From an uncultured Verrucomicrobia subdivision 3 bacterium (lineage in GTDB: Bacteria; Verrucomicrobiota; Verrucomicrobiia; Limisphaerales; UBA11358): a DNA stretch of 49,499 nt. Shown here piece by piece: positions 7,532 to 16,772 of this stretch. Where the stretch lies: the NCBI GenBank assembly GCA_903820285.1, contig CAIJGS010000001.1, positions 1 to 49,499 on the forward strand, written 5' to 3'. Made by a program: the position numbers and the translations under genes. Every line of letters starts with the position of its first letter. Position 1 is the first letter of the stretch. The notes under the pieces are model-generated. The model had not been told where the DNA came from, searched no databases, and saw only the letters and a program-made list of their open reading frames with translations.

Positions 7532-9936
7532 AAACCAAATTTACCCTCCTGTTTTTGTGGGCGGCCATGCTGGGCCTCCAGGCGCAGCAAACGATGCCGG
7601 GCCTGCCGCCGCCGCCGGGGCCGATGTCGGCTGCCGATCGGCAGGCGTTGATGCAAAAAAAGATGCTGGCCCGTCAGCGCGGGGCAACCAATAATGCCGC
7701 AGCTGTGAGGCCCGCCGCCACGGTTGCCAGCGCCGCCGCAGCCACGCCCGCCATTCCTTCATTTCCCAACCTGCCGGGAGCCACGCCGTCCCAAATGGCG
7801 GGTAATACCACCATGCCCGCCAGCACCACGGGCACGGCACCGGCCGCGCCGGAGGAAATGATTCCGGCCAAGACCATTAATTTCCAAGGCGTGGATGTCA
7901 GCCAGGTGCTGGAGGTTTACGCGCAGCTGGTGAACCGCACGATTTTGCGCGCCAATCTGCCCGAGGCGAAGATTGTTTTGAAGACCCAGACGCCGCTGAC
8001 CAAGACGGAGGCCATCCAGGCCCTGCAGGCGGTGCTGGCTCTGAACGGCATTTCCGTGGTGAACATTGGCGACAAGTTTGTGAAGGTGCTGCAATCCGAC
8101 CAGGCGAACACCGCCGGCGCGGAACTGGATCATTCCAGCGCGGAAAACCTGCCCAACCTGGGTTCCTACGTGACCCACATCGTGCAGTTGAAATATACCA
8201 AGCCTTCGGAAGTGGCCACGATCATCCAGCCGTTCGGCAAGTTGCAGAATTCGGCGGTGCCCTTTGACAACAACGGCGTGCTGGTGCTGCGGGACTACGC
8301 GGAAAACGTGAAGCGCATGCTGGAAATCATCAGCCAGATTGACGTGAACATTCCCGCTGAATACACCTCGGAAGTGATTCCGATCCGGTATGCCCAGGCG
8401 GCGGACATTGCGAGCGCCCTGAACAGCCTCGGCGGCAGCGGCGGCACCACGGTGAGTTTTGGCACCTCCGGCATGAGCAGCTCGGTGAGCGGGATGTCCG
8501 GCGGCCGTTCCGGCGGTGGCTTTGGTGGCAGCAGCGGCGGTTTCGGGGGCAGCAGCTTTGGCGGCAGCAGCGGCGGCGGCGGCTTCAACGGCCTGAACAG
8601 CGGGGGCGGCTTCGGCAGCCAGAACCGTTCCAGCTTTGGCGGTTCATCGTCGGCGAATCCGAATGGCACGCCTTCCACGGGCACGAGCTTTGCGCAGCGC
8701 CTGAACAACATTGTGAATGCGGCGGCCAGCCCCGGCGGGGCCGGTGGCGCGGGTGGCAACAAGCAGGACGCCATCCAGGTGTTCGGCCAGGCCAAGATCA
8801 TTGCCGACCAACGTAGTAATGCGCTGCTGGTGTTCGCCACCAAATCGGACATGGTGAACATCAAGAGCGTCATCAACCAGCTCGACGTGCTGCTGGCCCA
8901 GGTGTTGATCGAGGCGGTCATTCTGGATGTGTCGTTGAACAAGGCGTTTAATTTCAGCATGTCGGTGGCGCAGAATCCGGTCGTAAATAAGAATAACACC
9001 TTGGCTGGCGCGGGCGGTTTTAACAATTCCAGCGGTTCTCCCTTCCTTAACTTTTTGAATAGCACCACGAATGGTTACAGCATCGGCACCAATTCTTCCT
9101 CGATATTTGGCAATGCGTTGCCGAGCGGTGGCGGCATGAACTACTTCGGCAACATCGGCCAGACTTGGGATGTCGCCCTCTCGGCGCTCCAGTCTGACTC
9201 CTCGGCCAATGTCATCCAGAAGCCGCGCATCCAGACTTCGCAGGCGAAGGCGGCCACATTCTTCGTCGGTCAGACGGTTCCCTACGTGACGGGCACCTAT
9301 TATGGCGGCGGTTATTCCGGCGGCAACAGCTCACAATATTCGCAGCTCTCCGTGGGTGTGGAACTCGACGTAACGCCCTTCATCAACCCGGACGGCCTGG
9401 TGGTGATGGACATCAACCAGGAAATTGACGATGTGAACGGCTACACCCAGATTGACGGCAACAAGGTGCCCACCACCACGAAGCGTACGCTTTCCTCGGA
9501 AATCGCCGTGCGCGACCAGGACACCATCATCCTCGGCGGGTTCGTGCGGGACGACAAGTCCAAGGCCAAATCCGGCGTGCCGCTGCTGTCGGACATTCCA
9601 CTGCTGGGCAATCTCTTCACCAGCCGCAGCGATACGAAGGATCGCGAAGAATTGCTGGTGCTCATGCGTCCGACCGTGCTGAAGACGCCGGAGGCGGCCT
9701 CGCACCAGACCATCAAGGAAGAGCAGCGTCTGCCGGGCATTTCATCCGCCCAGGCGGAACAGGCCGAGTATGAACGCACCCTGATTGACGCCCAGCGCAA
9801 ACTGGAAAAAGCGCGCGCCAAGAAGGGCCATACCGATGGCTATTACAATGTCACCATCCCGGCGGATGCCGTGGACACTAACAGTATACCGGTGACGAAC
9901 ACCGTGCCGGTGGCGGTGCCCGTCACGAATCCCTGA
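7528..9936 (+). CDS. gspD: Type II/IV secretin (outer-membrane channel)
   Basis: 802 aa. A signal peptide (residues 1-19, ending LQA) is followed by a Pro/Ala-rich linker. An N0-like domain begins at INFQGVDVSQVLEVYAQLVNRTI, then N1/N2-type domains containing IIQPFGKLQNSAV and RSNALLVFA. A Gly/Ser-rich low-complexity insert lies at about 311-377. The C-terminal secretin domain (about 551-724) has the hallmark VPYVTG, GVELDVTPFINPDG and VPLLSDIPLLGNLF segments. A polar tail of about 80 residues follows. Secretins form multimeric outer-membrane gates for exported proteins or pili. The gene overlaps the PilO/GspM-like gene by four bases and ends just before a strong terminator. The Gly/Ser insert is unusual in length and could be a flexible tether in the periplasm. 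Confidence 0.93.
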   Translation: MKTKFTLLFLWAAMLGLQAQQTMPGLPPPPGPMSAADRQALMQKKMLARQRGATNNAAAVRPAATVASAAAATPAIPSFPNLPGATPSQMAGNTTMPASTTGTAPAAPEEMIPAKTINFQGVDVSQVLEVYAQLVNRTILRANLPEAKIVLKTQTPLTKTEAIQALQAVLALNGISVVNIGDKFVKVLQSDQANTAGAELDHSSAENLPNLGSYVTHIVQLKYTKPSEVATIIQPFGKLQNSAVPFDNNGVLVLRDYAENVKRMLEIISQIDVNIPAEYTSEVIPIRYAQAADIASALNSLGGSGGTTVSFGTSGMSSSVSGMSGGRSGGGFGGSSGGFGGSSFGGSSGGGGFNGLNSGGGFGSQNRSSFGGSSSANPNGTPSTGTSFAQRLNNIVNAAASPGGAGGAGGNKQDAIQVFGQAKIIADQRSNALLVFATKSDMVNIKSVINQLDVLLAQVLIEAVILDVSLNKAFNFSMSVAQNPVVNKNNTLAGAGGFNNSSGSPFLNFLNSTTNGYSIGTNSSSIFGNALPSGGGMNYFGNIGQTWDVALSALQSDSSANVIQKPRIQTSQAKAATFFVGQTVPYVTGTYYGGGYSGGNSSQYSQLSVGVELDVTPFINPDGLVVMDINQEIDDVNGYTQIDGNKVPTTTKRTLSSEIAVRDQDTIILGGFVRDDKSKAKSGVPLLSDIPLLGNLFTSRSDTKDREELLVLMRPTVLKTPEAASHQTIKEEQRLPGISSAQAEQAEYERTLIDAQRKLEKARAKKGHTDGYYNVTIPADAVDTNSIPVTNTVPVAVPVTNP

Positions 9937-9970
9937 GGCTGGTCCAGCCGGACAGGATTTAGAAATCAAA

Positions 9971-10004
9971 GAAGGTTGCACTCCGGTGCAACCTTCTTTT
10001 TTTG
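9971..10004 (+). terminator. Rho-independent terminator of the gspE-gspD operon
   Basis: A perfect stem GAAGGTTGCA / TGCAACCTTC around a CTCCGG-type loop, followed by a run of seven T, 35 bases after the secretin stop. Confidence 0.93.
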
Positions 10005-10020
10005 GGGGATAACGAGACTT

Positions 10021-10223
10021 ATACCATTTGCAGTTTGAAACTGCACCATGATCCTCGTGCAGGTGGGTTGCACACGCTGGGCGCCAGCAGAGCGCGGCGT
10101 TCACGCCGCTTCAGTGTACAAGGCAAAGGCGGTCTGGCCTAAAACCAACACCTTGCTTGCTCGTACATTGAAGCCTACGCTCCTTACGAACCGGCCGATG
10201 CAATTTAAAGCTGAAAGTGGTAT
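10021..10223. repeat. Candidate MITE-like element with terminal inverted repeats
   Basis: The left end ATACCATTTGCAGTTTGAAA and the reverse complement of the right end (AGCTGAAAGTGGTAT) align at about 19 of 24 positions over the terminal 24 bases. The ~203 bp interior has no protein-coding character. I see only this one copy in the window, so mobility is inferred from the ends alone. Confidence 0.4.
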
Positions 10224-10436
10224 TAATGCTTTCGCGCCCGCGAAAATTATTTCTCCGCCGCCAGGGGGCGCGGGATGGGCGCGTTTTAACCGGCTACCCG
10301 TCAAGTCATCACTCAAAGCTCGTTCACTATACCTTTTGACATGAAAAGAAAGATTACCCCTGCCAGCAAAAAGCATTGCGCCTTAGTTTGTTTGGTTGTT
10401 TTATGGTCAGTACAAACTCAACTTAACTGAAGAACC

Positions 10437-11564
10437 ATGACCATCTATGTCTGGACCGCGAAAAATCAGTTTGGCCACATCGTCGTCAGAGAAGTGGCGG
10501 CCGAATCGGCTGAAGCTGCTAAGACGATTCTCCTGGCCCAGGGCTATTCCGAGCCGGTGCTGAAAGAAGACGACATTATTGCCGCAGCCCGGCCCGGTTT
10601 CCCGGAAAAAATTACCGTCCTCGGCGAAGAAGTAAAAGTGTCGTTGGAAGAGAGAATCAAGGGATATGACGCTCCCCCCGCGACATTTTGGAGTTCTTTA
10701 AAGCAAGGCATCAACGAAAGCAAACTGGGATGTTTCATTCTCATCGCCGCTGCGGCATTCGCCGGTTATCGAGGAAATTGGACTACCGTCGTGCTCCTCA
10801 TGGTGGCGCTCGTCGCCTGGCTGGCATTTATCCTCTGCGTGTGTTTGCCGTCGATTTATTACCGTAAGCTCCACGTGGCTTCCGATTGGAACCGCTGGAA
10901 CGAAATGTTGTCGTTGGTAAATACCTTGCGAACCATCGGACGTTTCAGCTACATCAAAGTCCCGGAATCGGAACTCATTCGGAACCGTGCCAGGGCGCTG
11001 ACGGGTTTGGGCCGGCTCGACGAAGCGCTGGCCGAATACAACCAGTTCGAGGGGCGTCCGGATTGTCCGTCGTGGTTGCACAAGCTGCATGTCGGTTCGC
11101 TCTACGTCACTGCCAAACATTTCGACAAAGCCATCGAATGCAATCTACTGTCCATTGCGGAAAAACCGACTTCCACCGCTTGGGCCGACCTCGCCAACCG
11201 TTATGCCCGATACCAACGCGACCCAGCCAAGGCGCGCGCGGCTATGGCCGAGGCTGATAAGAGTCCGATTCCCGAATTCGCCAAACCGTTTCGGATTCGC
11301 TGTCTGGGCATCATCGCCTATCTAGAAGGCGATTTCGCCTCAGCCAAGCGTGAGCTGGAAACCGCCATTGACATGGTAGAGAAAGCCAAGGGGCGGCCCT
11401 TCCGCGACGGGCATCTCGCCGTGGCCCGCGCTTATCTCGGTTGCGTCCTCGCCAAGCAGGGAGATTCAGCGGGAAAAAGGCACTTCGCGCTCGCCAAGGA
11501 ATATCTCATCGCAACGCACGAGGACGAATTGCTCGCCGAATGCCGAAAGTTGATGGGCGGCTGA
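10437..11564 (+). CDS. Membrane TPR protein with GspF-like N-terminal segment
   Basis: 375 aa. Residues 1-45 (YVWTAK..FG..VVREVAAES.EAAKTILLAQGY) match the spacing of the N-terminal segment of GspF encoded at 30725 (FSYKAR..SG..LEGALDA ... AAALTQIQRLG). Two close transmembrane helices follow at about 98-117 and 119-143. The remaining ~230 residues are TPR-like helical pairs (ARALTGLGRLDEALAEYNQF; GIIAYLEGDFASAKRELETA). TPRs usually bind partner proteins; here they would face the cytoplasm or periplasm from a membrane anchor. The gene stands alone after the secretin terminator. The N-terminal similarity and location hint at an accessory role in the secretion machine, but that is inference; it could equally be an unrelated small domain. 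Confidence 0.7.
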   Translation: MTIYVWTAKNQFGHIVVREVAAESAEAAKTILLAQGYSEPVLKEDDIIAAARPGFPEKITVLGEEVKVSLEERIKGYDAPPATFWSSLKQGINESKLGCFILIAAAAFAGYRGNWTTVVLLMVALVAWLAFILCVCLPSIYYRKLHVASDWNRWNEMLSLVNTLRTIGRFSYIKVPESELIRNRARALTGLGRLDEALAEYNQFEGRPDCPSWLHKLHVGSLYVTAKHFDKAIECNLLSIAEKPTSTAWADLANRYARYQRDPAKARAAMAEADKSPIPEFAKPFRIRCLGIIAYLEGDFASAKRELETAIDMVEKAKGRPFRDGHLAVARAYLGCVLAKQGDSAGKRHFALAKEYLIATHEDELLAECRKLMGG

Positions 11565-12097
11565 TTTTCCCCTAAGATCGGAATTGGGGAGCACGTCCTC
11601 CCATAGTGTGGCTGGCAGCGCCCACGCCGCCAGTCAGTTGGCGTAATTTCGTGGAATTTGAGGGGGCCTTTAAGCAGAAATAATCCCGCGTAATTTTCGT
11701 CGAATTAATTTTGATCAACGAACAGTATCTTTGAAAGGAACAAGGGACGAAAACGGATGAGGCAAGCAAGCCTAACCGCCAAAATTTCCGGTCGAGGGCG
11801 CCGCGCACTTATCGAACTGCGAACACACTTTGCTCGTCCTTCGCCACAGCTATTGTTTCAGATGCAAAGCAAAAGACTGCCTGAAAAGCGGCGGAAGCTG
11901 AAATATAAAGAAGCAGGGCCGGCACCGTGTCAATGCATATCGGCGTACCGGCCCGACAGGCCGGGAAATATTATGACCGTTGTCCCAGGGCTTGCGCTGC
12001 GCGCTGCACCCTGGGCTATAATCTGGCGGGCCTTCAGCCCTTGGGCGGTGCTTTGGTTGTGCCGCCAACTTCGGGATTAACCTTCTACCACGACCGT
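11565..12097. other. Gene-free stretch with family-2 repeat
   Basis: 533 bases between the convergent TPR and AsmA-like genes. The first ~360 bases show no recognisable feature. The end holds the family-2 repeat (11928-12042). Open frames here read through repeat sequence and are not credible genes. Confidence 0.5.
11928..12042 (+). repeat. Interspersed palindromic repeat, family 2, copy 1
   Basis: Shares a ~60 bp core (CCCAGGGCTTGCGCT, then CGCGCTGCACCCTGGGCTAT and GCGGGC.TTCAGCCC) and a preceding GCCGGCAC...GGCCGG stretch with the copy at 35904-36121. The core itself folds (CCCAGGG ... CCCTGGG). It lies just beyond the 3' end of the AsmA-like gene. Confidence 0.75.
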
Positions 12098-14974
12098 TCA
12101 ATGCGCCGGGGCGTTGGTGCCGGCGGGGGTGAGCAGGTCTTCCATGGTGCGAATGGGGTGCAGCGGGAGCAGCAGAATTTCCGGGACGAACACCGGGGTG
12201 GTCTTGGGATTGTCGAACGAGCCGGTGACGCGATATTCGAAGGCCTTGCTCACCGGCCGCAGCAGGTTGCTGATGACCACGCCCACCACAGGGGTGTTGC
12301 GCAGCATTTCGAGGGTCACGCGGGCATCCACGTTTTGATTGAAATCGGCGGTGCCACGGTATTCCAGGCGGGACATGGCGGAGCGGATCACCAGTGAATC
12401 GGTGCTGATCACGCCATTGGTGATGATGAAGTTGGCTGTGGCTTCGGTGGCCCGGTTGTTGCCGAGCCCGGGGGAAACTTTGTTGAGCACCGGCGAAATG
12501 ATTCCGAACACGGGAATGTCCCAGAGGAGCCCGTCGCGCAAATGCGCGTGGCCGTAACCGCGCCAGCTTTGCAGGTTTTCGGTACTGGCGTTGGTGATGA
12601 CCAGCCGGCCGGCCAGGCTGCCTTCCAGGTGGTTGGTGGGTGAAATGACATCCAGGGCGAGCAGATGCAGATTGGAGTTGGTCGTCGTGAAATCGAACTG
12701 GTAATCCGCCCCGGGATGCACGGGCCGGAAATCGAAGTAAGCCCAGCCCTGGCCATCGCCCTCATAAAATTTGGACACGATGTTGGTCAACAGCAGGGTC
12801 TGGCCCATCCAGTGAATGGTGCCGGTCACTTGCGGGGATTGCAGATTCTCCCACCGGAACGGGGCCGGCTGGATAATTTCAAAAATCAGGTCGGCATCCA
12901 CATGCCCGGCATCGTTTTCGCGCAGCGCCACCCCGCCGTTCACGCGGGCGGTGGGCGGGGCCAGAAACTGGTACGGGGCCACGATGTGCGCCGTCTTTGG
13001 TCCGATGGCCCGGGCGATCACCTGTGCCTCGGCGGTGCTATAACCGTTGGTGAACTGGATCCACATGCGGTTCAGGTCCAGCACCACCTGGTCGGCGGTC
13101 GCGGTTTGCGCGCCGCCCGCCCGCCACATGCGCGGGGCATAGAAATTTGCGATGCGGTTGCTGTAATCAAAGGCGGAGGCGACGCTGTCGATCCACTGGC
13201 CGCGCACGGTGAAATTGGTGAGCGCCAGGTGGCCGGTGACGCTGAGGGCCTGCCAGTTGTTCAGCCCCGCCTGCACGGTGGCATCCAACGCCACCGGTTC
13301 GGTGAAGGCGCAGATTTTGAAACCATCCACCGCGTTGGTATCCTTGAAAAAAGGCAGGAGAAACGCCGGATCAAACATGCCGTGCAGGCCGGTGGTCAAC
13401 TGCTGCGTGTGCGTATCCGCCGCGAGGTTCAGATCCAGTTGGGACCGGGCGGCGGCGAGGTGCAAATCGGGCAGGCGCAGAACCTGATTGGTCCAGACAT
13501 AGTGGGCGCGCACCAGATCCAGCTGCGCCGGGCCGGCCAAGGCATTGGTGAACGCCACTTCGCCCTGCAGGGTCAGCGTAGGGGGGACTTCCGTTGGCCA
13601 ATCTGCCAGCGGTTGGGTCCAGGCCGGCAGTTGCAAACGGCCCTCGCCATAGACCCACGGGAGCTGGGTCCAGGTGATTTCCTCCAGGGCATTTTGGGCC
13701 GAGGGCGGGAGCAAGCTGGCGAGGGTGTGCGGGTCCAGGTGGACATCATTGGTGAAGACCAGTTCGCGGGTGGCCACATCCAGTTTTGCACTGGCGGACA
13801 GATTGCCGCCGCCGCTGACGCTGAGACGGGTTACGGCGAGCTGCGGAAACCGCCAGTTGCCGTTACAAACGAGGTCGTGCGTGACCAGGCCCGGAACGGC
13901 CAGTTGATCCGCGTGCGTCTGCCACGTGAGCTGAAACGGTTGCAGGTTGGTCCACCACGCGAGGCCGGTGTCCGCCCGCGCAACCGTCAGGGCATTGGTG
14001 GTCAGCTGGGCATCCACCAGCAAATTTGCCAGATGGTAGCGCTGGTGGCCCAGCGCGGCTGCCTCCAGGTGAATCGTCAGGGGCGGTAGTTGCGGCGCGG
14101 GTACCGCCGCCGACTGGAGGGTGAGCAACCCCTGGGCCAGCCTACCCCAAGGTGTTACGGCTTCATCGGCGGTCAGGCGGAGGTTCAGCTGCGGCCAGCT
14201 ATCGGCGCTGACCAGCCGGGCGTCGGCGGTCAGGTCGGTTTTCTGAAAGCGGCCCCATGGGGTGAGGGCATCGGGAATGCTGGCGTTCAGGTGGAGATTA
14301 AACGAGCGGGCATCGCGGGCATCGCCATTGACGACTAGGGCGACGCGGGGCAGGCCGGGGAGTTGGATTTTTTTTAGCGTGGCGGCGATCTGCTCCAGTC
14401 GGGCCAGCTGGTCGGGTGAATTACCCGCCGCCTGGCCGCGGAACCAGTCCCAATTGCGCAATTCAATGGCATGGCCAATTTCAGCGGACACGGAGATCCG
14501 GGTGCCGTTCACGGTGGCGAGCCCGTGGTCGAGGGTCCAGGTGCCGGTGGGGCCGAAGCGCAGGTCGACCTGCAAATTGGTGGCGGTGAGCGCGAATTCA
14601 GGGGTGAGGGGCCAAGTGAACACGCCGTCGGTGACGATGAGGCCATCGACCTGGACTTCGCGGTGGAGCAGGGCGGTGAAATCCACGCGCACCTGGACTT
14701 CGCGGGCGGACAGTCCGGGGCCGTCGGTGACCCGGGTCTGGCTGACCCGGACGTTTTCGGCGACGATGCCGCGGACCAGCCGCAGGCGCAACCGGGAAAA
14801 TTCGAGGTCCACGCCCTGATCCCGCAGAGTGGCGACCAGCCGGGTTTTCAGGAAATCAGGCAGGCCGACCCGGTTGAACCAGAAGAAGGCGCACAGCCCG
14901 GCCAGCACGATGACCCAGATCGTGAGGCGGAACCAGCGGAAGCCGATGCGGCATTTGCGCCAGAAGCCAGGCAT
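12098..14974 (-). CDS. Large AsmA-like envelope protein
   Basis: 958 aa with one N-terminal transmembrane helix (about 15-33, WFRLTIWVIVLAGLCAFFWF) after a basic start, then a very long beta-rich periplasmic body. Early features such as LPDFLKTRLVATLRDQGVDL and SARE(V)QVRVDF are typical of AsmA/TamB-like proteins, and the C-terminal LEYRGTADFNQNVDARVTLE resembles the AsmA C-terminal region. Members of this superfamily bridge the periplasm and are implicated in phospholipid transport or outer-membrane assembly. It is the last gene of the ABC transporter operon: its ATG begins one base beyond the stop of the DUF4340 gene. Its co-transcription with a GldG-type transporter is the notable point. 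The exact AsmA subgroup cannot be settled by eye. Confidence 0.75.
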   Translation of the reverse strand: MPGFWRKCRIGFRWFRLTIWVIVLAGLCAFFWFNRVGLPDFLKTRLVATLRDQGVDLEFSRLRLRLVRGIVAENVRVSQTRVTDGPGLSAREVQVRVDFTALLHREVQVDGLIVTDGVFTWPLTPEFALTATNLQVDLRFGPTGTWTLDHGLATVNGTRISVSAEIGHAIELRNWDWFRGQAAGNSPDQLARLEQIAATLKKIQLPGLPRVALVVNGDARDARSFNLHLNASIPDALTPWGRFQKTDLTADARLVSADSWPQLNLRLTADEAVTPWGRLAQGLLTLQSAAVPAPQLPPLTIHLEAAALGHQRYHLANLLVDAQLTTNALTVARADTGLAWWTNLQPFQLTWQTHADQLAVPGLVTHDLVCNGNWRFPQLAVTRLSVSGGGNLSASAKLDVATRELVFTNDVHLDPHTLASLLPPSAQNALEEITWTQLPWVYGEGRLQLPAWTQPLADWPTEVPPTLTLQGEVAFTNALAGPAQLDLVRAHYVWTNQVLRLPDLHLAAARSQLDLNLAADTHTQQLTTGLHGMFDPAFLLPFFKDTNAVDGFKICAFTEPVALDATVQAGLNNWQALSVTGHLALTNFTVRGQWIDSVASAFDYSNRIANFYAPRMWRAGGAQTATADQVVLDLNRMWIQFTNGYSTAEAQVIARAIGPKTAHIVAPYQFLAPPTARVNGGVALRENDAGHVDADLIFEIIQPAPFRWENLQSPQVTGTIHWMGQTLLLTNIVSKFYEGDGQGWAYFDFRPVHPGADYQFDFTTTNSNLHLLALDVISPTNHLEGSLAGRLVITNASTENLQSWRGYGHAHLRDGLLWDIPVFGIISPVLNKVSPGLGNNRATEATANFIITNGVISTDSLVIRSAMSRLEYRGTADFNQNVDARVTLEMLRNTPVVGVVISNLLRPVSKAFEYRVTGSFDNPKTTPVFVPEILLLPLHPIRTMEDLLTPAGTNAPAH

Positions 14975-14975
14975 A

Positions 14976-16772
14976 TTACTGGGTGTCCGGTGGGATAGTC
15001 AGCGCCGCCAGCACATATTGGAACAGGGTGGGCGGGAACACATAGACCCAGGTTTCGCCATCCAGGTTTACCGAAGCCAGCGCGGTGTTGGCCGAGGGCA
15101 GTTCGAGGCCGAAGCTGGTGGTGTATTTCTCCCCGGTTTTGAGTTCCAGGGTGATCTGCAGGTTTTCGGGTCGCAGGCTGAATTTGGTGAGATTGGTCAC
15201 GTTGCGCTCCACCCAGCCGGTGACGGTGAACTGGCTGAGATAGCGGGCGGCCTGATCCACGGCCGCGAGATTGAGGTCCTTGGTGCTGCCGCTGGAACCG
15301 GCGGCGAGGAGCCATTTCCCGGGCGCCACCTGCAGGAAGGTGCGGGTCTTGCCGCTTTCATTGAGCACAATGCGGGAAAGGTTGGTGGTCGCAAAATTCC
15401 AGATGTGCCGTTCCCGGAAATCCCAGCTGCCCTCGGGCAGGCGGACGAGGTCGTCCTTGGCCAGGGCGTAAACGGAATTTTCGCCGTCGCACTTTACAAA
15501 AATCCGGTTGGTGTCCGTGGTGCCAAAGCACAGGCGGGCGATGGTGCTGTTGGTGTCGCCGGCCTGGGCGCGGAGGACGATCTGCTGTCCGGGCGGGTTC
15601 AGGCCGAAGCCCGACAAATCCGCCGGGGTGTTGTTGTCCTTCACGAACTCGGCAATATGCAGGCCGTCCACGAGCTTCACAAAATCCTGCACTTTCTCCA
15701 AGTCCACCGGAAATTTTTCGCCGGCCACCTGCCAGCGGTTGGAACCCTGGTTTTGCAGGAGGATGTTTTTGACACCCAGCAATTCAATTTCATTTATGGG
15801 CGAGTTGAGTCGCGGCAGCAAATGGGCATCGCGGAAATCATTCACCGCGCCGCGCCAGGGGGCCAGCACGTCGGCGGCCACGGCCACGACCGAGTCCAGA
15901 CCTTCGCGCCGGGCATAGATCTGGTCCGGATTGTCCGTGGTGGGCTTGCCGGCGTGGATGGCGGTGAGGAGGTTGGTGTCGCGACCGAGCCAGACATCCA
16001 GCTCCGCCGGTTGCAGGCCATAGCCGGCCAGATCGGCGCGGGAATCATCGGTGATAAACCGCGAACTTTGCGCGCCGCCGAGTTGCTGGAGCAGGGCGGT
16101 GACGTGTTCGGCATCGGCCCGGGCCGGGAGCGGCCGGGTGATGCGCCAGAGATGATTTGTGCCATCGCGGTGCAGTTCAATGGCCTTGGTGCCATTGGTG
16201 ATGACAATCCAGTCAATGTTGGCGGTGCTGCTGACGAGCGCGGTGTCCCGCCAGTCATTCACGGTGTGCGGAAGCATTTGGAGCCACGCGGCATCGGTTA
16301 CAAAGATCGTGTCCACGCCGACCACGCGCACATAGACCTGGTCGCCGAGCGGGGTGCGTTTGCCGATGCGCAACTGCCATTGCTGTTCACCGGCGTCCAG
16401 CGCGACTGTAAACTGGGGATTGGTGAAACCGTATTCCGCATCCGCATTTTTGGGGTTCGCCAATTCCGCCGGGGTGATGCGGCTGGCCGGGGTGAGGGTT
16501 TCGAGGGTGTTGAGCAACACCTGGATGACGGAGGATTGCGCGGGACCGTGGGCGGGCGCGAGCAACTGCCAGGTTTTGTTCGTGAGGCCGACGGTCACTT
16601 CGCGGGCACCGGCCGGGATGACATGGATTTCCGTGGCCCACGCGGCGCGCAGGCCGGAAAGCAGGCCGGTGTTGGCCGGGGCGGCGGGTTGGAAATATTT
16701 ACCCGCAACCCAGAGGAACGCGAACAACGACGCGGCGAGGGCGAACCAAATGGCGGTGGTCTTGGATTTCAT
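14976..16772 (-). CDS. DUF4340 protein of a Gld-type ABC transporter operon
   Basis: 598 aa from ATG 16772, chosen because it forms a four-base ATGA overlap with the preceding gene; a GTG at 16790 is the alternative. One N-terminal transmembrane helix (KTTAIWFALAASLFAFLWVA) is followed by repeated modules with the pattern W.L..P...PA....V..LL..L and YGL.PA, as in DUF4340 proteins. At least three such units are visible (around WQLLAP, WRITRP and WQVAGE). These proteins are regularly encoded next to GldG-type proteins; their molecular role is unknown. It is probably a periplasmic, membrane-anchored partner of the transporter. Confidence 0.82.
   Translation of the reverse strand: MKSKTTAIWFALAASLFAFLWVAGKYFQPAAPANTGLLSGLRAAWATEIHVIPAGAREVTVGLTNKTWQLLAPAHGPAQSSVIQVLLNTLETLTPASRITPAELANPKNADAEYGFTNPQFTVALDAGEQQWQLRIGKRTPLGDQVYVRVVGVDTIFVTDAAWLQMLPHTVNDWRDTALVSSTANIDWIVITNGTKAIELHRDGTNHLWRITRPLPARADAEHVTALLQQLGGAQSSRFITDDSRADLAGYGLQPAELDVWLGRDTNLLTAIHAGKPTTDNPDQIYARREGLDSVVAVAADVLAPWRGAVNDFRDAHLLPRLNSPINEIELLGVKNILLQNQGSNRWQVAGEKFPVDLEKVQDFVKLVDGLHIAEFVKDNNTPADLSGFGLNPPGQQIVLRAQAGDTNSTIARLCFGTTDTNRIFVKCDGENSVYALAKDDLVRLPEGSWDFRERHIWNFATTNLSRIVLNESGKTRTFLQVAPGKWLLAAGSSGSTKDLNLAAVDQAARYLSQFTVTGWVERNVTNLTKFSLRPENLQITLELKTGEKYTTSFGLELPSANTALASVNLDGETWVYVFPPTLFQYVLAALTIPPDTQ

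Larger units (their letters stand above)
9937..10436. other. Gene-free stretch between secretin and TPR genes
   Basis: 500 bases holding the terminator at 9971-10004 and the inverted-end element at 10021-10223. The remainder has weak promoter-like matches before the TPR gene (for example TTGCGC, 17 bases, TTTTAT at 10376-10404), too poor to assert. No credible gene. Confidence 0.5.

Noticed and set aside
11757-12080. 107-codon open frame before the AsmA-like gene
   Set aside because: Its second half is the family-2 repeat, whose translated core recurs at 36062-36121 in non-genic DNA.
12665-14089. 474-codon plus-strand open frame
   Set aside because: Antisense shadow of the AsmA-like gene; Gly/Arg/Gln-rich with no domain.
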